From an uncultured Eubacterium sp. (lineage in GTDB: Bacteria; Bacillota; Clostridia; Oscillospirales; Acutalibacteraceae), in contig CAJUDJ010000039.1 of NCBI GenBank assembly GCA_910584985.1, positions 1 to 9,709 on the forward strand: a DNA stretch of 9,709 nucleotides. The letters run 5' to 3'. A program made the translations under genes and the position numbers. The notes under the pieces are model-generated. The model searched no databases and was not told the DNA's origin. It saw only the letters and a list, made by a program, of their open reading frames with translations. This document shows positions 1-5,844 of the stretch, piece after piece (within the stretch, counting starts at the first letter, position 1; the number at the start of each line of letters is the position of its first letter).

Positions 1-1045
1 CACGTGTAACATTAAAGACCCTGCCAACCTCTTCAAGCGTTTTCGGGTTTCCGTCTTCAAGTCCGAAGCGTAGTGCAAGCACCTTTTCTTCTCTGGGTGT
101 AAGTGTTTTCAGCACATCTGCAAGCTGTTCTTTAAGAAGGCTCATAGAAGCAGCATCTGCCGGGGCAAGCGCATCATCATCGGGAATAAAATCACCAAGG
201 TGGGAATCTTCTTCCTCACCGATAGGTGTTTCAAGCGAAACAGGCTCCTGCGCAACTCTCAGAATTTCCCTTACCTTGTCCGTAGGCATTTCAAGATATT
301 CGGCTATTTCTTCAGGCGTTGGCTCTTTGCCGTTCTGATGAAGCAGCTGGCTGTTTGCCTTTTTTACCTTATTGATAGTTTCAACCATATGAACAGGAAT
401 TCGTATGGTTCTTGCCTGATCGGCAATGGCACGGGTGATGGCCTGTCTTATCCACCAGGTTGCATAGGTTGAAAACTTAAAGCCCTTTGTGTAATCAAAC
501 TTATCAACGGCTTTAATCAGACCCATGTTTCCTTCCTGAATTAGATCAAGAAATTGCATTCCCCTGCCCACATACCGTTTTGCAATGCTTACAACAAGGC
601 GCAGATTTGCCTCGGCAAGCCTTTTCTTTGCAACAGGATCGTCATCGGCTATACGGATTGCATATTCGATTTCCTCTTCAGGGGTAAGCAGCGGCACACG
701 GCCTATTTCCTTAAGATACACTTTAACAGGATCATCCATTGCAGCATTGTCATTTGTTGCAACCGTGTCTGCAGCATCTGTATCCTTCGGCAAATCAACC
801 TCAAGGGTGATTCCGTCAAGTGCTTCCGCCGAAAAATCATCAACAATGCTGATATTTGAGCCGTCAAGCAAATCATTCAGTTTTTCAAGCTCATCCACAT
901 CCAGATCAAGCTCAACGATAAGATTATCTATTTCCTGTGCTGTAAGATGCCCAACCGATTTTCCTTTTTCAACAAGCTTTTTGAAAGCATTGTTTTTCTT
1001 TTCCTCTGATACAGGCTGTGTTGGTGAAAGATTAATTTTATCCAT
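1..1045 (-). CDS. rpoD: RNA polymerase primary sigma factor RpoD/SigA (3' end beyond window)
   Basis: Housekeeping sigma-70 factor, which directs core RNA polymerase to -35/-10 promoters. 348 codons are visible. Residues 1-60 are a short region 1.1-like domain, followed by an acidic linker. Region 1.2 starts near residue 104 with DDPVKVYLKEIG. Region 2 spans about 148-215 and includes NLRLVVSIAKRYVGRGM, DLIQEGNMGL and the promoter-melting segment FSTYATWWIRQAI (the two Trp near 197-198). Region 3 spans about 222-295 (EPTPEEIAEYL, PVSLETPIGEEEDS). Region 4 begins near 300 with LTPREEKVLALRFGLEDG. The window ends just after TLEEVGRVFNVTR, so the first helix of the -35-reading helix-turn-helix is seen but the recognition helix is not; roughly 35 residues are missing. 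The ATG follows a GAGGAGA ribosome binding site (1051-1057) in the 15-base gap after dnaG. Last visible gene of the dgt-dnaG-rpoD operon. Identity is nearly certain from the residues present. Confidence 0.98.
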   Translation of the reverse strand, partial: MDKINLSPTQPVSEEKKNNAFKKLVEKGKSVGHLTAQEIDNLIVELDLDVDELEKLNDLLDGSNISIVDDFSAEALDGITLEVDLPKDTDAADTVATNDNAAMDDPVKVYLKEIGRVPLLTPEEEIEYAIRIADDDPVAKKRLAEANLRLVVSIAKRYVGRGMQFLDLIQEGNMGLIKAVDKFDYTKGFKFSTYATWWIRQAITRAIADQARTIRIPVHMVETINKVKKANSQLLHQNGKEPTPEEIAEYLEMPTDKVREILRVAQEPVSLETPIGEEEDSHLGDFIPDDDALAPADAASMSLLKEQLADVLKTLTPREEKVLALRFGLEDGNPKTLEEVGRVFNVTR

Positions 1046-1060
1046 AATATTCTCCTCGTT

Positions 1061-2794
1061 TTATGTATTTCCAAAAGCTTTTCTGAATTCATCATCGTTC
1101 ATTTCAGAAGCAGATTTGCTGAATTTCTTATCATATTCCTCTGAAATAACCTTCATACAGTCAGAAAACTCCTCTTTAGAATCCGTGCTTTCCTTGCCTC
1201 TTGCAAGAATGCCCGAATATCTTCCGCATTCATCGGCTGTAAGCCTGTCGCCGAAATTGGTAATATCGGTATCTGCGCCGTTTGCAATATTTTCACAGAT
1301 AAGACCAAACAGCTTTCTTATAAAGCCGCCCGAAAGGCTTTCTGCATTGAAATCACCCAGAAGCTTAAAGCAATCCGGATATTTAATCAGCAGATAAATC
1401 AGGCGTTCCTCCGCCTTATATTTTTTAACGGAGGTGCCGCTGTCATAAGTTATTCTGGCATTCTGCCTTATACTGTCATTAATAATGTTTTTATAGCCGA
1501 CACGCTTATCTGAACGGCTTTTCCGCTTCATGTAAGCTTCCAGCTGTGCATTAAAGGTTCTTTTTTCAACGCCAAGCTCGTCAGAAAGCTTTGAAACATA
1601 TAAATCTTTCTCAATCGGCGAGGCTTCGCCAAGAATTTTAATCACATCGTTTACAAAATCAATTTTGCCCTGCGTAGTATTCAGACTGTGCCGCTTGCGT
1701 AGCTCAAGGATTTTAAATTCAAGATCGCTTGATGCACCCTCCAGCATACCGCCGAACTTTTCAGCTCCGACCTTTTTTATAATTTCATCCGGATCTTTTC
1801 CGTACTGAAGCACAGGCACTTTGATTTTAATATCCGTCTGCTTAAACAGCTGAATGGCTTTCTGAAGTGCTTTCTGCCCTGCTTCATCGGCATCATATGC
1901 CAGAATAACCTCTCTGGCATATCTGCTTACCAAACGAACCTGCTCGGCCGTTAAAGCGGTTCCGCAGCCTGCAACAGCGTTTGTAAAACCTGCCTGATGC
2001 ATAGCAATAACATCCATATAACCTTCGCACAGGATAATGCTGCTTTTTCCGCTGTCCTTTGCAAAATTCAGCCCGAACAGCTCGTTTGTTTTTTTATAGG
2101 CGAGCGTATCGCCCGTATTGATATATTTTGGCTTACTGTCGTCAAGCACCCTTCCGCCGAAAGCAATCACATTTCCCCTGACATCAATAATCGGCGTTAT
2201 TACTCTGTTGCGGAAATTATCATAACAGCCCCTGTCATTTTTTCTGATAAGCCCCGCTTCCAGCATTTCGGAAACCGTAAAGCCTTTTGCTTTCATATGC
2301 TTTATCAGTGCATCGAACGATTGCGGTGCATAGCCAAGCCCGAATTTTGTGATTGTTTTCCGGGTAAGCCCTCTGTTCAAATAATAATCGAGGGCAGTCT
2401 TTCCGCCATCACTCAAAAGGCAGGAATGAAAAAACTTTGCAGCAGCCCTGTTCGCTTCAAGAACACGGCGGCGGCGCTTTGACAGGCTGTCGTCAAACCC
2501 ATCGGCAGGCATCTGCATTCCTGCCCGCTCGGCAAGGTATTTAACAGCATCCATATAATCAAGATTTTCTATTTTTCTGATAAAGCCGACTGCATCTCCG
2601 CCTGCACCGCAGCCGAAGCAGTAAAATGACTGCGTTTCGGGATATACGGTAAAAGACGGTGTTTTTTCATTGTGAAACGGACATAGACCCACAAGTGTTG
2701 CACCGCGGCGCTTTAAGGTTACATAAGTTGAAATTATGTCCTCAATATCGGTTTTATATTTCAGTTCCTGTAAAAAAGAATCATTCAGCGGCAT
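1061..2794 (-). CDS. dnaG: DNA primase DnaG
   Basis: Synthesises RNA primers for the replication fork, working with the DnaB/DnaC-type helicase. 577 residues, normal for the family. The N-terminal CHC2 zinc-binding domain has ligands C38, H41, C59 and C62 (CPFHNEKTPSF...FYCFGCGAGGD). The RNA polymerase core carries RNRVITPIID (about 195-204) and FGGRVLDDSKPKYINT (212-227). The TOPRIM fold has E257 (CEGYMDV) and D301/D303 (AYDADEAG), followed by GKDPDE (332-337), which supply the metal-binding acids. The C-terminal part, from about 430, is poorly conserved and should be the helicase-interaction domain. An in-frame ATG at 2863 would add 23 residues, but these overlap the end of dgt and do not resemble DnaG; the start at 2794 gives the typical N-terminus and has an AAAGGAG site at the right distance. 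Middle gene of the operon, 16 bases after dgt and 15 before rpoD. Confidence 0.98.
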   Translation of the reverse strand: MPLNDSFLQELKYKTDIEDIISTYVTLKRRGATLVGLCPFHNEKTPSFTVYPETQSFYCFGCGAGGDAVGFIRKIENLDYMDAVKYLAERAGMQMPADGFDDSLSKRRRRVLEANRAAAKFFHSCLLSDGGKTALDYYLNRGLTRKTITKFGLGYAPQSFDALIKHMKAKGFTVSEMLEAGLIRKNDRGCYDNFRNRVITPIIDVRGNVIAFGGRVLDDSKPKYINTGDTLAYKKTNELFGLNFAKDSGKSSIILCEGYMDVIAMHQAGFTNAVAGCGTALTAEQVRLVSRYAREVILAYDADEAGQKALQKAIQLFKQTDIKIKVPVLQYGKDPDEIIKKVGAEKFGGMLEGASSDLEFKILELRKRHSLNTTQGKIDFVNDVIKILGEASPIEKDLYVSKLSDELGVEKRTFNAQLEAYMKRKSRSDKRVGYKNIINDSIRQNARITYDSGTSVKKYKAEERLIYLLIKYPDCFKLLGDFNAESLSGGFIRKLFGLICENIANGADTDITNFGDRLTADECGRYSGILARGKESTDSKEEFSDCMKVISEEYDKKFSKSASEMNDDEFRKAFGNT

Positions 2795-2802
2795 AATTTC
2801 AA

Positions 2803-2809
2803 CTCCTTT
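2803..2809 (-). promoter_or_regulatory. dnaG ribosome binding site
   Basis: AAAGGAG on the minus strand, eight bases before the ATG at 2794 and inside the 16-base dgt-dnaG gap. It fixes the dnaG start at 2794 rather than the in-frame ATG at 2863 inside dgt. Confidence 0.85.
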
Positions 2810-2810
2810 C

Positions 2811-3812
2811 CTAATCCGCTCTGAACTGCGGAATAAATAAACTGCTGTAGGTTTCCAGCGCATATGTATCGCTCATGCCGGCAATATAATCACACACTGC
2901 CCTGTCCGCACCCTCGGCAGCGGCGATATTCTTATAAAGCTGCGGCATATTTTCAGGATAACGGATGAAAAACCGATAAAGCCGTTCAATAATATGCTCT
3001 GCCTTTTCATCCTCTTTTCTGCAAACATCGCTTGTGTAAACCTTTTTATTCATAAAACAGTGAAGCTCTGAAAAAGCATTTTCAAATTCCCTGCTCATTT
3101 TTATCTCATCCGTGCTGTTTTCAACTGTGTTGAAAACAAGCCTGTTTATACGCTCGGATTTTCTGCTGCCAAGTGTTTTTCTTAAACCTGAGGGTATATC
3201 CTCTTCACACATAATGCCTGCTCTTGCAGCATCGTCAATATCATGATTGATATAAGCGATTCTGTCTGCAAGGCGGATAACCTGCCCCTCAAGCGTAAAA
3301 GCCTTTTCGCCTTTTGTGTGGCAGCCGATTCCGTTGATAACCTCTGCTGTAAGATTAAGACCGGCGCCGTTTTTTTCTATCTTATTAACCACCCTGACAC
3401 TTTGCTCATAATGCCTGAAAGCAAAGGAGGAAAGATGATCAAGCGCCCTTTCGCCTGCATGTCCGAACGGTGTGTGGCCCAAATCATGACCAAGAGCGAT
3501 TGCTTCTGTTAAATCCTCATTCAGCCTTAGTGCCCTTGCAATTGTTCTTGCAATCTGCGACACTTCAAGCGTATGTGTAAGCCTTGTCCTGTAATGGTCG
3601 CCGTTCGGCGAAAGAAACACCTGCGTTTTATGTTTCAGTCTTCTGAAAGACTCACAATGAATGATTCTGTCCCGATCACGCTGAAAACAGGTTCTGATTG
3701 CGCATTCTTCTTCCCGAACCGCACGTCCAGCCGTGCCGGAAGAAAGGCAGGCTTTTCCGGACAATGTCAGCTTTTCATTGCTTTCTGCCCGTTCTCTGAT
3801 AATTTTATCCAA
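2811..3812 (-). CDS. dgt: Deoxynucleoside triphosphate triphosphohydrolase (Dgt-like, HD domain)
   Basis: Hydrolyses dNTPs to the deoxynucleoside plus triphosphate, limiting the cytosolic dNTP pool. 333 residues, the size of the shorter Gram-positive Dgt class. The N-terminal signature is RDRDRIIHCESFRRLKHKTQ (45-64), with GDHYRTRLTHTLEVSQIART (71-90) next. The HD metal site is H80, H109-D110 (GHDLGHTPFGH) and most likely D183 in RLADRIAYINHDIDD. Start: no ATG fits, and the frame opens with TTG at 3812 behind AAAAAGGTGA, giving a family-like N-terminus; the next in-frame Met lies far inside. First gene of the dgt-dnaG-rpoD operon, an arrangement known in Clostridia. The preferred substrate (dGTP or another dNTP, with or without allosteric dNTP activation) cannot be read from the sequence, so the dgt name is by family. 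Confidence 0.93.
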   Translation of the reverse strand: MDKIIRERAESNEKLTLSGKACLSSGTAGRAVREEECAIRTCFQRDRDRIIHCESFRRLKHKTQVFLSPNGDHYRTRLTHTLEVSQIARTIARALRLNEDLTEAIALGHDLGHTPFGHAGERALDHLSSFAFRHYEQSVRVVNKIEKNGAGLNLTAEVINGIGCHTKGEKAFTLEGQVIRLADRIAYINHDIDDAARAGIMCEEDIPSGLRKTLGSRKSERINRLVFNTVENSTDEIKMSREFENAFSELHCFMNKKVYTSDVCRKEDEKAEHIIERLYRFFIRYPENMPQLYKNIAAAEGADRAVCDYIAGMSDTYALETYSSLFIPQFRAD

Positions 3813-3816
3813 AAAA

Positions 3817-3826
3817 TCACCTTTTT
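3817..3826 (-). promoter_or_regulatory. dgt ribosome binding site before a TTG start
   Basis: AAAAAGGTGA on the minus strand, with a short T-run between it and the TTG at 3812. It supports the non-ATG start, since no ATG is suitably placed. Confidence 0.7.
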
Positions 3827-3893
3827 ATTACATTACTTAATATTTATACGCAATATAGTCAATAATCCCTTTAAAAAACTTAAAATTTTTATC

Positions 3894-3922
3894 TTGACTA
3901 AATATTTATTACAGTTTATCAT
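3894..3922 (+). promoter_or_regulatory. Sigma-A type promoter of the metallophosphoesterase gene
   Basis: -35 TTGACT (3894-3899), 17-base spacer, -10 TATCAT (3917-3922); five of six matches to consensus in each box. Transcription would start near 3929, which leaves a leader of only about 13 bases and puts the AGAGGTG ribosome binding site (3928-3934) at the very 5' end of the mRNA. Confidence 0.6.
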
Positions 3923-3941
3923 CAAAAAGAGGTGTATTCAA

Positions 3942-4784
3942 ATGATTTACGGCATACTTGCAGCAGCAATCCTTTTGTTTTTATTGTTCTGCTATTATCA
4001 GAACAATAAAATAGATATAACCGAATACAGAATTGAAAATAAAAATATAATAAACGATATTAAAGTTGCCCAGCTTTCCGATATGCATTCCAAACCGTTT
4101 TATAATGCAGCCGAAAAGCTCAGAGAAATAAGGCCCGATGCCATCATGATTACGGGGGATTATATCAATGATCACGGCAGAAATAAGGAAAAAATGCTTC
4201 AGCTGGGAAAAGAGCTGCTTACGATTGCACCTGTATTTTATATTACGGGAAATCATGAAAGGCGGCTTGCTTATTTCGAAGATTTAATGCAGGAGCTGCG
4301 CAAAATCGGATTTACCGTGCTTTTAAACGATATTTCCGAAGAAATAATCGGCGGCAATTCCATAACCGTGCTTGGACTGGATGAAAATCAGGCGGATTTT
4401 GATGATTATAAAGCACGAAAAAACGGAACCTTTGTATATAAAGATATGAAGCCTTATTTTGAAAAGCTTGATCATTGCGGCGGCTTTAAATTTGTTCTGA
4501 GCCACTTCCCCGAAAATTTTGAATATGTAAAAGAAAACAATTATGCACAGTATGATTTTGATATTCAGCTTTCCGGCCATGCCCACGGCGGCCAGTTTAT
4601 TCTGCCGTTTATCGGCCCGGTTTTCAGCCCCGGTCAGGGCATTTTTCCGAAATATGCAAAAGGCTGCTTCGGTCAGCGACCAAAGCTTATCGTAAGCAGA
4701 GGACTTGGAAACGCTGAATTTCCGCTGAGGCTGTTTAATCATCCCGAAATCAATGTAATTCATCTGATTAAACCAAAGAAATAA
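3942..4784 (+). CDS. Membrane-anchored calcineurin-like metallophosphoesterase (YkuE/YaeI-like)
   Basis: Two-metal phosphoesterase of 280 residues; physiological substrate unknown. Residues 3-19 form one hydrophobic segment (IYGILAAAILLFLLFCY), best read as an N-terminal membrane anchor, with the catalytic domain starting near 40. Motifs in order: D47-x-H49 (SDMHS), GD73 (ITGDYIND), GNH with N104-H105 (ITGNHERR), H188 (LSHFPENF) and the GHxHGGQ motif with H213/H215 (SGHAHGGQ). All metal ligands of the family appear present. The start at 3942 has AGAGGTG at good distance; the frame stays open upstream but that part is antisense to dgt and lacks family features. It is the only plus-strand gene here, transcribed alone between its own promoter and a hairpin. 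Some relatives in Gram-negatives cleave UDP-2,3-diacylglucosamine, but a Firmicute normally lacks lipid A, so that role is not assumed. Confidence 0.9.
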   Translation: MIYGILAAAILLFLLFCYYQNNKIDITEYRIENKNIINDIKVAQLSDMHSKPFYNAAEKLREIRPDAIMITGDYINDHGRNKEKMLQLGKELLTIAPVFYITGNHERRLAYFEDLMQELRKIGFTVLLNDISEEIIGGNSITVLGLDENQADFDDYKARKNGTFVYKDMKPYFEKLDHCGGFKFVLSHFPENFEYVKENNYAQYDFDIQLSGHAHGGQFILPFIGPVFSPGQGIFPKYAKGCFGQRPKLIVSRGLGNAEFPLRLFNHPEINVIHLIKPKK

Positions 4785-4819
4785 ACTGTGTTCCAATAAA
4801 AAATTCAACTGCCAAACAT

Positions 4820-4868
4820 AAAGCATAGGAGAAAACAGGAGTATGAACCTGCACATCTCCTATGCTTT
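4820..4868. terminator. Bidirectional hairpin terminator between convergent genes
   Basis: The arms at 4820-4832 (AAAGCATAGGAGA) and 4856-4868 (TCTCCTATGCTTT) form a perfect 13-bp stem. Its 23-base loop holds a second small stem, CAGG (4836-4839) with CCTG (4848-4851). A short T-run ends the plus-strand side (TTTT at 4866-4869, then a further five T's shortly after), and a T-rich but interrupted tract follows on the minus strand. It sits between the stop codons and runs over the yigZ stop at 4860-4862. Termination of both genes is inferred from position and form. Confidence 0.75.
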
Positions 4869-5480
4869 TGCAAATTTTTCACCGATTTCCTTTAAGCAGT
4901 ATAGACCATTGCTTATATCCGTTAATTTTTCCTGAAGTGCTTCTTTTTTTTCGGCTTTTATGGAAAAGGAAACGGAAACCGAATCCGAAAAATCCGTACT
5001 TTCTATATTTGCATTAAAATCGGAAAGTAATATGTTGAGGCGCTCATAAAAGCTGTATTCAACAGAAACACTTAACACTTTGCACGGCGCCATGGTTATA
5101 ATATGCCCTGCTTCAACGGCAATTTTTGAACCGTGGGAATATGCCCTTACAAGGCCGCCCGCGCCAAGAAGCGTGCCGCCGAAATATCGCGTTACAACCA
5201 CACATACATTAACCAGATTGTTTTTCAGTATAACATCAAGCACAGGCACACCGGCAGTGCCCGATGGTTCGCCGTCATCACTGTAGCGCTGTATATTATT
5301 TTCCTTAAGCACATATGCATAAACATTATGGGTTGCATCCCAGTGCTTTGATTTAACCGAATGAATAAAAGAAACTGCTTCCTCCTGTGTTTCAACAGGC
5401 TTTACATAGCCGATAAATTTTGATTTTTTTTCAGTAAATTCGTCTGCGCTTTCAAATTCAACCGTTTTATATTCCTTCAT
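4860..5480 (-). CDS. yigZ: YigZ/IMPACT family protein (UPF0029)
   Basis: 206 residues, the usual size of bacterial YigZ (YvyE in Bacillus). The N-terminal UPF0029/IMPACT domain spans about 15-125 and carries the hallmark stretches FTEKKSKFIGYV (15-26), HWDATHNVYAY (46-56), RYSDDGEPSGTAGVPVLDV (65-83) and VVTRYFGGTLLGAGGLVRAY (95-114). A ferredoxin-like DUF1949 C-terminal domain follows (about 135-200). Eukaryotic IMPACT acts on the Gcn2 stress pathway; the bacterial proteins have no settled function, though ribosome or nucleic-acid binding has been suggested. The start at 5480 has a CAGGGA site (5487-5492); an in-frame ATG at 5531 lies inside the rpmE terminator and is unlikely. The stop codon is embedded in the convergent hairpin. 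It probably has its own promoter or depends on read-through from rpmE. Confidence 0.93.
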   Translation of the reverse strand: MKEYKTVEFESADEFTEKKSKFIGYVKPVETQEEAVSFIHSVKSKHWDATHNVYAYVLKENNIQRYSDDGEPSGTAGVPVLDVILKNNLVNVCVVVTRYFGGTLLGAGGLVRAYSHGSKIAVEAGHIITMAPCKVLSVSVEYSFYERLNILLSDFNANIESTDFSDSVSVSFSIKAEKKEALQEKLTDISNGLYCLKEIGEKFAKA

Positions 5481-5503
5481 AAAAAATCCCTGCTTATCAC
5501 AGT

Positions 5504-5531
5504 ATTCTAAAATAACGAATAAAAAAGGCAA
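5504..5531 (-). promoter_or_regulatory. Candidate yigZ promoter overlapping the rpmE terminator
   Basis: On the minus strand, TTGCCT (5531-5526) lies 16 bases before TAGAAT (5509-5504), five of six matches to the -10 consensus. Transcription would start near 5497, about 17 bases before the yigZ ATG. The -35 box is the descending arm and first T of the rpmE terminator, so the likeness may be accidental. Confidence 0.4.
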
Positions 5532-5548
5532 CGATACACCGTTGCCTT
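5521..5548 (-). terminator. Intrinsic terminator of rpmE
   Basis: A perfect 9-bp stem, AAGGCAACG (5525-5533) with CGTTGCCTT (5540-5548), and a 6-base loop. On the minus strand it is followed by a run of six T's. It starts 11 bases after the rpmE stop codon. Confidence 0.9.
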
Positions 5549-5559
5549 AATCATTTTGT

Positions 5560-5763
5560 TTAGTTCTTTTTGCCGTATCTTCTGTTGAATCTGTCTACAC
5601 GACCGCCTGTATCAACAAGCTTCTGCTTACCTGTAAAGAAAGGATGACACTTTGAACAGATATCAACTTTTAACTCGCCTTTTGTGCTTTTTGTTTCATA
5701 TGTTGCGCCGCAGGCACATTTCACTGTGCAAGTATCGTAGTTAGGATGAATTCCGTCTTTCAT
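5560..5763 (-). CDS. rpmE: 50S ribosomal protein L31, zinc-binding (C+) form
   Basis: Small protein of the large ribosomal subunit that reaches toward the 30S head and helps bridge the subunits. 67 residues, standard length. The opening MKDGIHPNY is typical. The zinc site is complete: C16 and C18 (KCACGATYET) with C36 and C39 (ICSKCHPFFTG), so this is the C+ type rather than the zinc-free paralogue induced by zinc starvation. The end VDTGGRVDRFNRRYGKK is also canonical. An in-frame GTG at 5772 is part of the ribosome binding site GAGGTG and is not the start; the ATG at 5763 is six bases from it. The gene appears to be a single transcription unit, with an extended -10 promoter upstream and an intrinsic terminator directly downstream, as expected for a highly expressed ribosomal gene. 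Confidence 0.98.
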   Translation of the reverse strand: MKDGIHPNYDTCTVKCACGATYETKSTKGELKVDICSKCHPFFTGKQKLVDTGGRVDRFNRRYGKKN

Positions 5764-5768
5764 TGTTT

Positions 5769-5774
5769 TCACCT
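5769..5774 (-). promoter_or_regulatory. rpmE ribosome binding site
   Basis: GAGGTG on the minus strand, ending six bases before the ATG at 5763. It contains the in-frame GTG (5772) that could be mistaken for a start. Confidence 0.85.
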
Positions 5775-5801
5775 CTTTGCAATAATGTCATAACATTTGG
5801 A

Positions 5802-5830
5802 ATAATACCACAAACCCGATTAAAAAGCAA
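5802..5830 (-). promoter_or_regulatory. rpmE promoter with extended -10
   Basis: On the minus strand, TTGCTT (5830-5825), a 17-base spacer and TATTAT (5807-5802), the latter preceded by TG-G, an extended -10. It lies in the 81-base gap between addA and rpmE; the start would be near 5795, giving a leader of about 32 bases. Box matches and spacing make this one of the two best promoters in the window. Confidence 0.75.
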
Positions 5831-5844
5831 GTGTTTTTTTAAAA

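Larger units (their letters stand above)
3813..3941. other. AT-rich divergent intergenic region with mirrored TTGACTA boxes
   Basis: 129 bases between the starts of two divergent genes. It contains TTGACTA on the plus strand (3894-3900) and its exact inverse TAGTCAA (3856-3862), which reads TTGACTA on the minus strand. The plus copy has a good -10 partner (see the metallophosphoesterase promoter). The minus copy would be a -35 for dgt, but the hexamer 17 bases on is poor (TAAGTA), so the operon promoter is not settled; nearby TATAAA and TATATT stretches have no good -35. No terminator or riboswitch-like fold was seen. Confidence 0.6.

Noticed and set aside
585..1397. Long plus-strand open frame (270 residues) antisense to rpoD and the end of dnaG
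   Set aside because: Its Ser/Phe/Leu-rich composition is the mirror of Glu/Lys/Asp-rich genes on the other strand; it has no domain or ribosome binding site and crosses the junction of two certain genes.
2795..2863. Earlier ATG (2863) for dnaG, adding 23 residues
   Set aside because: It would overlap dgt, the added residues do not resemble DnaG, and a strong ribosome binding site sits before the ATG at 2794.
3834..3862. Complete dgt promoter using TTGACT at 3862-3857
   Set aside because: The -35 is good, but hexamers at 16-18 bases spacing match the -10 consensus poorly, so it was described as part of the intergenic region and not called as a promoter.
3573..3941. Upstream in-frame extension of the metallophosphoesterase
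   Set aside because: It is antisense to dgt, lacks family similarity and lies upstream of the promoter and ribosome binding site that suit the ATG at 3942.
4323..4856. Minus-strand open frame (177 residues) antisense to the metallophosphoesterase
   Set aside because: No recognisable domain; the opposite strand has a full set of catalytic motifs throughout the region.
5821..5840. A/T inverted repeat just after addA as a possible terminator
   Set aside because: The stem would be only A-T pairs with a GCAAGTG loop, too weak for an intrinsic terminator, and it overlaps the rpmE -35 box.
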